A DNA stretch of 64,000 bases from Bacteroidota bacterium (GTDB lineage: Bacteria; Bacteroidota; Bacteroidia; Cytophagales; Cyclobacteriaceae). The stretch lies in the NCBI GenBank assembly GCA_018267275.1, contig JAFDYV010000002.1, forward strand, positions 62,001 to 126,000, written 5' to 3'. Shown one piece after another: positions 57,724 to 64,000 of the stretch. The translations under genes were made by a program, and so were the position numbers. Below the pieces are notes generated by a model, which saw nothing but the letters and a program-made list of their open reading frames with translations, was not told the DNA's origin and searched no databases. The first letter of the stretch is position 1, and every line of letters starts with the position of its first letter.

Positions 57724-59061
57724 TTAAGATTGATCAATCGGCTTTCGGTATGAGCGAACTAACACCCAAACGCCCGCAATGAACAAAGGCACGCTTAGCA
57801 ATTGGCCCATATTGAATGTCATTTCGTTTTCGAAGTTAACTTGATTCTCTTTTAAGAACTCATAAGCGAACCGCAAGCCCCATAGTATGACCATAAACCA
57901 GCCAAAAATTCTGCCTTCGGGCAAATTGTTTTTTTGCTTAGACCAATACCACCAGAAGAATAAAAACAGCAAAAAGCAAGAGATCGATTCGTACAACTGC
58001 GATGGATGTCGGACGATACCTTTTGTTTGAATTTTTGCGGCAAAAGTTCCATCCGCCTGTTGTACAATATTGTATTTGAGGGGGTCTAGTCCTTCATCAA
58101 AGAATTCGGTTTCTGCATTCAACGCGCCCTTCACATCATAATTCACAAATGCGTTTACCCGATCTTGAAAAGTGCCAGCCCTAAAGAACAAATAGATGTT
58201 TACCGGTACTCTACCGTCAGTAGCAACGCTTGCATTTTTATCGCGCTCAATTTCAAGGTTGGTGATAAAACCTGGCTCAGCATCATTTCCACGCATAATT
58301 CGCTCATGCAATCGATGTGTGAACAACACGCCAGTGGGCGAATCGGTCGGCTTGCCAATGATTTCCGAGTTGAAGAAATTACCCAAACGAATCAATGCAC
58401 CTGTCAAAAAAACCAAAATCACTATGCGATCCAATACTTGCAAATACGATTGTCCCGGTTTGTTTTTTCTGCTGTACAACCAAAGTGCAAATAGAATAGC
58501 AAAGGCGCCTCCGTGGCTTGCCAAGCCTTCAAAGCCTGTAAACTTGAAATTCACCAATTCGACCGGAAAGAAAGATGAGATATCTTGTTTGAACGCAAAG
58601 CGCATCGCCACCAGCAGCAGCACAATACCGCCCACTACGTAGCCAACCACATCGGCCTTTGGTTTCTTTTTCCACTCCATGTAAATCCATGCCACAATAG
58701 CAACAGGCAGCAGTGTGCCTACCAAAGACTTGAATGTGAACGAAGTGAACTTAATAGCCGAAAACTCGAAGGGAACGAAAACAGCCATTGGCTGTTCCCA
58801 CAGCATCTCGGGTTGATAGAAAATAATATGACCTAGGCGGGCACCTACAATCGTGGCAGCAATCATTATAATTGTAAGTGTCTCTACATCGCGTTCTGGC
58901 TTGCCTTCTGCTTTGTGGATGTAGAACAACAACTGTTGACTAATCAAAAACCCAAGGGCAAATAAAAGTCCATACCAACGCAACGAAAAAAAGCCAATCG
59001 AAAAAATTTCTGGGTCGCCATTCCAAATAAAAAAGCTTAACATTGTTTCGGTTAGAGTCAT
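57724..59061 (-). CDS. lgt: Prolipoprotein diacylglyceryl transferase with two insertions
   Basis: This 445-residue enzyme attaches diacylglycerol to the lipobox cysteine of prolipoproteins in the inner membrane; E. coli Lgt has 291 residues. Core parts are kept: RWYGLLFALGF, GARLGHIIFY, SHGG (H183), IRLGNFFNSEIIG (R225), RHPSQLYES (351-359) and GLRFAYEFLKENQ. Two extra stretches stand out. One is at about residues 90-175 and contains two hydrophobic helices (LVGTLLPVAIVAWIYM, VGYVVGGIVLLLVAM). The other is at about 245-350 in the periplasmic arm. All the lipoproteins in the window (for example 12333, 23677, 34506, 39360) depend on this step. Confidence 0.94.
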   Translation of the reverse strand: MTLTETMLSFFIWNGDPEIFSIGFFSLRWYGLLFALGFLISQQLLFYIHKAEGKPERDVETLTIIMIAATIVGARLGHIIFYQPEMLWEQPMAVFVPFEFSAIKFTSFTFKSLVGTLLPVAIVAWIYMEWKKKPKADVVGYVVGGIVLLLVAMRFAFKQDISSFFPVELVNFKFTGFEGLASHGGAFAILFALWLYSRKNKPGQSYLQVLDRIVILVFLTGALIRLGNFFNSEIIGKPTDSPTGVLFTHRLHERIMRGNDAEPGFITNLEIERDKNASVATDGRVPVNIYLFFRAGTFQDRVNAFVNYDVKGALNAETEFFDEGLDPLKYNIVQQADGTFAAKIQTKGIVRHPSQLYESISCFLLFLFFWWYWSKQKNNLPEGRIFGWFMVILWGLRFAYEFLKENQVNFENEMTFNMGQLLSVPLFIAGVWVLVRSYRKPIDQS

Positions 59062-59142
59062 TGACTGGATGGTGGTTTAACAGTGAAAAATAAATCGGGT
59101 AAAGATAGCGATGAAATGCTGCGAACGGAAAGGCCGTGTGCA

Positions 59143-60984
59143 CTAAAGTTTGTCCAATTCGGCCAACTCTTCGGCAAAACTGCCGGATAAAATCGGGAAC
59201 CGGCACCAGCTGCGTGGGTCTACATTGATGTCGTCTAAATGAAACGAAGGCGCCAATCGCTCGCGTTTCCATTGGTTAGCAGACCAGAGCTTAAAAAACT
59301 TTTTCACGTGGTCTTTTAATTGCGGATGCGGAGCAGTTTTGTTAAGCTGTAAATAAACTGCCGTTGGCGGTTGCCGTTGTTGAATGGCCAGTTCTTCAAT
59401 CGCCACCAGGGTGTTATAGGGCATCAGATCTTTCTCATCGGTTTGGGCGCGCTCCAAAGGGCGCAATTCTGCCGTGGGTGCGAGGTTGTTCACATACGAC
59501 AGGCCCGAATAACCCAACTCTTTCTCTGCCCATTTCAACCATTGAATGATGAATGGCTTATCGAGCCCTGCAATGGGTGCCAGGCTGCCGCTGGTGTCGC
59601 CATCCATAGTAGCGTAGCCAACATCGCCTTCACTTCTGTTAGATGTTGTGAGTAAGATGCATTGCTTCACATTGGCCAATAACCAAATTAAAGGTGAACG
59701 TGTGCGCGCTTGAATGTTTTGCAGGGCGATGTCATCGCTTTCCCAGGTCAACGAACGATTTAAAGCTTGTTCAATAATTTTTTTATTGTTTTCTACCGTT
59801 TCGTCCACAGTCCATTGATGAAACGTAGCGCCAATGGACAGCGCGAGCTCACGCGCAGCTTGCAGCGTTTGGTGCGATGAGTTGCGTGTGCCTTGATAAG
59901 CGCAGGTGAGTAGTTGACCCATGGCACCTTTTTCGTCACTTACGTTCTTCAGGCCAACAGCCGCTGCAAAATTCTCAATACCGAGTTCGCGCACACCCCT
60001 TCGTACCATTTCGGCCACCAGAACGGCACACAACGAAGAATCTGCGCCACCGCTTAAGCTCAACACAAATCCCTTCGCTTTGCTTTTTTTCAGGTAATCG
60101 AATAGTGCCAAGCTGGCGGCACGCACCATTTCCTCATTGCGTTCTTTGCCATCGGTAATAGGCGGAGCAGTTGTTTTGGTGGGGTCATCAAAACAGATGT
60201 CGGCAAAAACGAGATTGTAATTTTTAAATGAAAGGCGATTGTTGAGTGCAACAATTTTTCCGTTTTGCCCAATAATGATGTCGCCATCATAAATCATGCG
60301 GCCGGCTTCGTTGCCGAGCAGGTTGCAGAAAACGTATGCACACTTAAATTTTTCAGACCCATCAATCACTACTTCCTTTTCGCGTAGGGTGCTTTTGCCC
60401 ATGGCAAAATGGCTGGCGCTTGGGTTCAGCATCAAATCAACGCCCCGTTCGCACAGGCGATAGCCCGGCCGTTTCTCTTTCCGCCAACTGTCTTCACAAA
60501 TTTCAAAACCAAAGCGGATGCCGTTAGCTTCAAACACCAAGTCGCCTACACGCACGGTTTCCCCGTGCATCTCAACTTCTTTTACTGTATTGGCAGGCCA
60601 CGCATCAAACCAACGCGGTTCGTAGTGTACACCATCGCGCGCAAGATTTTGTTTGAGGGCAATGCCGAGTATTTTCTGATTGGAGATAACGCATGCACCA
60701 TTGTAGGTAATGCCGTTGATACGGATGGGCAAGCCAATGCTTACCGTAATGTTTTCGCAGGCAGGCACAATGGTTTGCAGGTGTGCCCAGGCTTTTTCGC
60801 TCAGCCAATCACTTAAGAACAAATCTTCACATCCGTAACCGGTAAGGCACAGTTCAGGTAAATTTAGAATTGCTACTTTTTCTTTTTTGGCCGATTCAAT
60901 GGCCTGTAGAATGTTGGCCACGTTATTTTTCCAATCGATGGGTGTTTGATTGACCGTGGCTCCGCCTATACGCAACGTCTTCAA
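59143..60984 (-). CDS. nadE: Glutamine-dependent NAD+ synthetase
   Basis: A 613-residue two-domain enzyme that makes NAD+ from deamido-NAD+ with ATP and ammonia taken from glutamine. The N-terminal glutaminase (CN-hydrolase) domain has the catalytic glutamate in NLPELCLTGYG, a lysine in the middle part (KQNLARDGVHYEPRW) and the nucleophile cysteine in FGFEICEDSWR. The C-terminal synthetase domain has the PP-loop LSGGADSSLCAV and TSNRSEGDVGYATMDGD. Length is in the usual 540-680 range. It is 50 bases downstream of rnc and 82 bases upstream of lgt, on the same strand. Confidence 0.97.
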   Translation of the reverse strand: MKTLRIGGATVNQTPIDWKNNVANILQAIESAKKEKVAILNLPELCLTGYGCEDLFLSDWLSEKAWAHLQTIVPACENITVSIGLPIRINGITYNGACVISNQKILGIALKQNLARDGVHYEPRWFDAWPANTVKEVEMHGETVRVGDLVFEANGIRFGFEICEDSWRKEKRPGYRLCERGVDLMLNPSASHFAMGKSTLREKEVVIDGSEKFKCAYVFCNLLGNEAGRMIYDGDIIIGQNGKIVALNNRLSFKNYNLVFADICFDDPTKTTAPPITDGKERNEEMVRAASLALFDYLKKSKAKGFVLSLSGGADSSLCAVLVAEMVRRGVRELGIENFAAAVGLKNVSDEKGAMGQLLTCAYQGTRNSSHQTLQAARELALSIGATFHQWTVDETVENNKKIIEQALNRSLTWESDDIALQNIQARTRSPLIWLLANVKQCILLTTSNRSEGDVGYATMDGDTSGSLAPIAGLDKPFIIQWLKWAEKELGYSGLSYVNNLAPTAELRPLERAQTDEKDLMPYNTLVAIEELAIQQRQPPTAVYLQLNKTAPHPQLKDHVKKFFKLWSANQWKRERLAPSFHLDDINVDPRSWCRFPILSGSFAEELAELDKL

Positions 60985-61033
60985 ATGATTTTCTTTTCGT
61001 AAAGATACGATTCAGATGTCAATGTGGTCGACA

Positions 61034-61756
61034 TTAAATCTCTAACATCCCACACGTCTTCTCTGCTGCCGCCTGCTCGGCTTTTTTCTTGTTGGGCCCA
61101 ATACCTAAACCAAACGCTTCTTCACCCACAAACACCTGAATGGAAAATTCTTTGAAATTTCTTCCGCTGTTTTTGATGTGAATGGTTTCAAAGCGAACTT
61201 CCTTTCCTTGCCGTTGCGACCATTCCAGTAACTTGCTTTTATGATTGCTGGTAGAGCTTACAATGGTATCTAAGTTGAGATAAGGTTGCACCAACTTATC
61301 GATGACAAATTTTTTGGTGCGCAAATAACCTTTGTCTAAATAAATGGCGCCTACCAGCGCCTCGAGCGTGTTGCCCAAAATCACGTTTTGCAACTGCACA
61401 TTTCGTTGGTCGAATTTTACTATTGCGCCTATGCCCAACCTGCGGGCAATGTTGTTGAGCGACTCGCGGTTGACGATGCGCGAGCGAATTTCTGTGAGAA
61501 AACCTTCGTCTTTAAAAGGGTATTTTTTAAAAAGATAATCGGCAATGGCAGCGCCCAATATGGCATCGCCCAAATATTCCAGTCGTTCGTTTGATTCGCG
61601 AAAGCCGTCTTGCTCTTTTGATTTAGAGCTGTGCAGCGTGGCAAGTTTGTAGAGCGATAAATTGCCGGGCGCAAAACCTGCAATGGTTTTGATGGCCGTA
61701 ATCAGTTTCTTGTCATCCTTGGAACTTGTTTTCGGTAAGGGCAGTAAGTTCCACAC
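61034..61756 (-). CDS. rnc: Ribonuclease III
   Basis: A 240-residue double-strand-specific endonuclease for rRNA and mRNA processing. The RNase III signature ERLEYLGDAILGAAIADYLF (residues 58-77) carries catalytic acidic residues; the last acidic ligand is in GNTLEALVGAIYLDKG. A dsRNA-binding domain occupies about residues 165-238 (SKLLEWSQRQGKEVRFE, KKKAEQAAAEKTCGML). It lies 5 bases after the fabF stop, giving the acpP-fabF-rnc order common in Bacteroidota. Confidence 0.97.
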   Translation of the reverse strand: MWNLLPLPKTSSKDDKKLITAIKTIAGFAPGNLSLYKLATLHSSKSKEQDGFRESNERLEYLGDAILGAAIADYLFKKYPFKDEGFLTEIRSRIVNRESLNNIARRLGIGAIVKFDQRNVQLQNVILGNTLEALVGAIYLDKGYLRTKKFVIDKLVQPYLNLDTIVSSTSNHKSKLLEWSQRQGKEVRFETIHIKNSGRNFKEFSIQVFVGEEAFGLGIGPNKKKAEQAAAEKTCGMLEI

Positions 61757-61761
61757 AGGGA

Positions 61762-63012
61762 TTACTCCATTTTTTTGATGATGATCGAGAAATTATGACC
61801 TCCAAAACCAAAGGTGTTGCTCAACGTAACTTTCACATCGCGCTTTTGTGCTTTGTTAAAAGTCATATTTAACCGTGCGTCTAGGCCGTCATCATCGGTA
61901 AAGTGATTGATGGTAGGAGGTACTACCCCTTCGTTCAGTGCAAGCAAGCAGGCCAAAGCCTCGATAGCTCCAGCCGCGCCCAGTAAGTGGCCAGTCATTG
62001 ACTTGGTAGAACTGATGTTCATTTTATAGGCATCTTCGCCAAACACTTTTTGAATAGCCTTGATCTCACCAATATCACCCAGCGGAGTAGACGTGCCATG
62101 GGTATTGATGTAGTCTACTTCACCCGGTTTAATGCCGGCTTCCTCCAATGCATATTCCATCACTTTGATGATGCCGGCACCTTCGGGATGCGGAGCGGTA
62201 ATGTGATAGGCATCGGCAGACATGCCGCCACCAATAATCTCACCGTAGATTTTTGCGCCACGTCTTTTAGCGTGTTCGTATTCTTCAATAATCAACGCGC
62301 CTGCTCCTTCGCCCAACACAAAACCGTCTCTATCTTTATCGTAAGGTCGTGAGGCTGTCTCGGGTGAATCATTTCTTTCCGATAGTGCTTTCAATGCATT
62401 GAAGCCACCCACGCCCGCAATACATACCGCAGCTTCTGATCCACCAGAGACGATGATGTCTGCCTTACCTAATTTGATATACGTATAAGCATCATAAATC
62501 GCGTTGGTAGAAGAGGCACAAGCAGAAACGGTTACAAAGTTGGGGCCTCTAAAGCCATACTTAATCGAGATGTGACCCGCGCTTAAGTCTGGAATCATCT
62601 TGGGGATGAAGAACGGGTTGATTCTTGGTGTACCATCTCCAGCAAAGAAGGTTCGCATCTCCTCTTGGAAGGTAGATATTCCACCAATGCCCGATCCCCA
62701 AATCACGCCTACACGATCGAGGTTGATGCTTTGCAAGTCAAACTTGGCGTCAACAATTGCCTCGTCTGCCGCCACCATCGCATACTGCGAAAATAAGTCG
62801 AGTTTGCGGGCTTCTTTTTTGTCCATAAAGTTGCCCGCATCAAAGCCTTTTACTTCGCAGGCAAACTTGGTCTTAAAGAGAGTGGTGTCAAACTTTGTGA
62901 TAGGTGCCGCACCGCTCTTTCCCTCTTTCAAACCTTGCCAATAGGCAGGCAGCGTATTTCCGATGGGGGTAAGGGCTCCGGCTCCGGTAATGACAACTCT
63001 TTTCAAACTCAT
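61762..63012 (-). CDS. fabF: 3-Oxoacyl-ACP synthase II
   Basis: A 416-residue condensing enzyme of fatty-acid elongation. The catalytic triad is visible: C165 in TVSACASSTN, H305 in YINTHGTSTPLGD and H342 in TKSMTGHLLGAAG. The phenylalanine gate GFGGHNFSIIIKK is at the C-terminus. It extends acyl-ACP with malonyl-ACP in the cytoplasm and works with the acyl carrier protein encoded 105 bases upstream. The order acpP-fabF-rnc is conserved. Confidence 0.98.
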   Translation of the reverse strand: MSLKRVVITGAGALTPIGNTLPAYWQGLKEGKSGAAPITKFDTTLFKTKFACEVKGFDAGNFMDKKEARKLDLFSQYAMVAADEAIVDAKFDLQSINLDRVGVIWGSGIGGISTFQEEMRTFFAGDGTPRINPFFIPKMIPDLSAGHISIKYGFRGPNFVTVSACASSTNAIYDAYTYIKLGKADIIVSGGSEAAVCIAGVGGFNALKALSERNDSPETASRPYDKDRDGFVLGEGAGALIIEEYEHAKRRGAKIYGEIIGGGMSADAYHITAPHPEGAGIIKVMEYALEEAGIKPGEVDYINTHGTSTPLGDIGEIKAIQKVFGEDAYKMNISSTKSMTGHLLGAAGAIEALACLLALNEGVVPPTINHFTDDDGLDARLNMTFNKAQKRDVKVTLSNTFGFGGHNFSIIIKKME

Positions 63013-63117
63013 GAAACAATACGTTTATAAAACATAGAAAGGGCGCAATATAACTATTGACACCCTCTTTATTTTGACAGAACCCAATCTTGCGAGGCCG
63101 TGGCCTGCAGATTTACA

Positions 63118-63357
63118 TTATTTCTTAGCGTTCTCTTCTAAGTAAGAAATAGCTTGGCCAACAGTGGCAATGTTTTCAGCCTGATCGTCTGGAATAGAGA
63201 TATTGAATTCCTTCTCAAACTCCATGATAAGTTCTACGGTATCCAACGAATCAGCTCCCAAGTCATTGGTAAAGCTTGCCTCGGGGGTCACCTCAGATTC
63301 CTCAACACCTAGTTTGTCGATGATGATTTGTTTTACTTTTTGTGCGATTTCAGACAT
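63118..63357 (-). CDS. acpP: Acyl carrier protein
   Basis: A 79-residue acidic four-helix carrier of fatty-acid synthesis. The phosphopantetheine attachment serine is S37 in [16 protein letters not shown]. The size, charge and neighbours (fabF, rnc) agree with AcpP. A good promoter, TTTG-N20-TTTATTTG, lies 33-64 bases upstream of the ATG (63390-63421, minus strand). Confidence 0.98.
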   Translation of the reverse strand: MSEIAQKVKQIIIDKLGVEESEVTPEASFTNDLGADSLDTVELIMEFEKEFNISIPDDQAENIATVGQAISYLEENAKK

Positions 63358-63389
63358 GATTGTAAGGTTTAAGATTCAAAAATCAGGTG

Positions 63390-63421
63390 CAAATAAAGAG
63401 ATTTAGTGCAATATTGGCAAA
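63390..63421 (-). promoter_or_regulatory. Candidate acpP promoter (TTTG-N20-TTTATTTG)
   Basis: On the minus strand the -33 box TTTG (63421-63418) and the -7 box TTTATTTG (63397-63390, one mismatch to TAnnTTTG) are 20 bases apart, the usual Bacteroidota spacing. The predicted transcript begins about 26 bases before the acpP ATG. The element lies between acpP and the divergent IPExxxVDY gene. Confidence 0.6.
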
Positions 63422-63448
63422 CTTTTGCTGTGCCTTCGCGCAGCTTGC

Positions 63449-63874
63449 ATGATGAAGAAGACCCGCCTAGAATTTGAATATTCTTACGATTTTCAGCTTT
63501 TAGGTATCATTTCTGCCGCCAAGGGCTACAAGTTGGCGTGGGAAATTAACCGCAAGGTAGAATTGCAGCTTGCAAGGCAACCCGACCTGCAGGTTGCCGA
63601 TAAAAAAAACAACAATCAAGGATACGCGCATTTTATGCATTGGTCAGAGTCGCTGGTGGTTCGTTTATTTAGAAATAAACCAGCCGAGGCCGAAGCCCAA
63701 ACCGGCCGAATGGTGCCAGAATTTCCTCATTATGATTACATTATCATGGTGCAAAGTGACGATGAAACCAAAAGCAATCGTTTGCAGGAACTCTTGCGCA
63801 CTATTCCTTCCGTTGAATTGGTTGCTTTCATACCTTTGGCGGCTTTGAAATCGAAAGACAACTTCATTTTTTAA
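63449..63874 (+). CDS. IPExxxVDY family protein
   Basis: A 141-residue Bacteroidota-specific protein of unknown function. The family motif appears as [14 protein letters not shown], and the N-terminus ([42 protein letters not shown]) and the end ([14 protein letters not shown]) fit the family pattern. I start it at the ATG at 63449, not at the in-frame TTG 24 bases upstream. It stands between acpP (divergent) and pyk (8 bases downstream), its usual neighbours. The conserved link to pyk suggests a role tied to glycolysis or fatty-acid synthesis, but none is known to me. Confidence 0.88.
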   Translation: MMKKTRLEFEYSYDFQLLGIISAAKGYKLAWEINRKVELQLARQPDLQVADKKNNNQGYAHFMHWSESLVVRLFRNKPAEAEAQTGRMVPEFPHYDYIIMVQSDDETKSNRLQELLRTIPSVELVAFIPLAALKSKDNFIF

Positions 63875-63882
63875 ATTTTCTC

Positions 63883-64000
63883 ATGGAACGAGTTTCTTAC
63901 AATCGCACCAAAATCGTGGCCACTGTTGGCCCTGCTTCAAACAACAAAGAGATGCTACATGCCCTCATCAAAGAAGGGGTAGATGTTTTCCGGCTCAACT
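63883..64000 (+). CDS. pyk: Pyruvate kinase, N-terminal part (cut by window edge)
   Basis: The frame from the ATG at 63883 gives [19 protein letters not shown] and continues with [14 protein letters not shown] to the window end. The segment [11 protein letters not shown] and the ...GxDVxRLNxSH start are diagnostic of pyruvate kinase. Only 39 codons are present, so the catalytic and allosteric parts cannot be judged. It starts 8 bases after the IPExxxVDY stop and is probably co-transcribed with it. Confidence 0.93.
   Translation, partial: MERVSYNRTKIVATVGPASNNKEMLHALIKEGVDVFRLN

Noticed and set aside
1..64000. Search for mobile elements, CRISPR arrays, phage genes or defence systems
   Set aside because: No transposase, integrase, evenly spaced repeat array, toxin-antitoxin pair or restriction gene was recognised; the gene content is core and accessory metabolism, envelope and regulation.

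Overview
The window looks like an ordinary chromosomal stretch from a Bacteroidota bacterium, most likely of the order Cytophagales (phylum fairly sure, order inferred). The signs are a T9SS sorting domain, a PorV/PorQ-like outer-membrane protein, FtsX-type permeases of the Bacteroidota kind, a HmuY-type lipoprotein beside a TonB receptor, an IPExxxVDY-family gene between acpP and pyk, and promoters resembling TTTG-N19-TAnnTTTG. Shine-Dalgarno sequences are not evident, so several starts were chosen by signal peptide, spacing or preference for ATG over TTG/GTG. No transposase, phage gene, integrase, rRNA or CRISPR array was seen. One tRNA gene is present.

Layout. 1-6.7 kb: a sensor kinase/response regulator pair (the regulator is cut by the window edge) and two large FtsX/MacB-like ABC permeases. 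6.8-12.2 kb: an apparent operon of type II NADH dehydrogenase and two tandem Kup potassium transporters. 12.3-15.9 kb: a coiled-coil lipoprotein, two small unknown genes and uvrB. 15.9-19.6 kb: a tight cluster of TPR protein, phosphosulfolactate synthase, DedA protein and aroE. 19.7-25.6 kb: an exopolysaccharide operon (glycosyltransferase, Wza-like export lipoprotein, Wzc-like tyrosine kinase, PHP-type tyrosine phosphatase, SDR epimerase). 25.7-29 kb: hflX, NAD(P)HX repair enzyme and a tiny free-standing T9SS domain protein. 29.2-36.2 kb: a large Asp-box (VPS10-like) secreted protein, an FAD-linked oxidase, an NlpC/P60 lipoprotein and an AI-2E family protein.

36.1-40.7 kb holds an uptake locus: an AraC-type regulator diverging from a TonB receptor, a HmuY-family lipoprotein and a seven-helix membrane protein. 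40.8-46.7 kb: tRNA(CAU), M16 protease, SGNH hydrolase, cupin, FrnE-like DsbA protein, DbpA-like helicase and a LemA-like lipoprotein. 46.8-51.7 kb: a phenylacetyl-CoA epoxidase cluster (paaA, paaB, paaC, a DinB gene, paaD) with a TetR regulator and an FkbM methyltransferase upstream; paaE is absent. 51.8-57.7 kb: envelope proteins, including a helix-hairpin-helix outer-membrane protein followed by an unlisted 35-codon membrane microprotein. 57.7-64 kb: lgt (unusually long), nadE, rnc, fabF, acpP, an IPExxxVDY gene and the start of pyk.

The points most worth following up are: the HmuY homologue with no His or Met in its mature chain; three 10-bp-spaced repeats exactly covering the araC promoter; a PaaB with two PaaB units; an Lgt with two insertions; a tRNA whose T-loop swaps the 54/58 bases; the NDH-2/Kup/Kup operon; and the HhH outer-membrane protein with its microprotein. 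I found no wholly new defence or mobile system.
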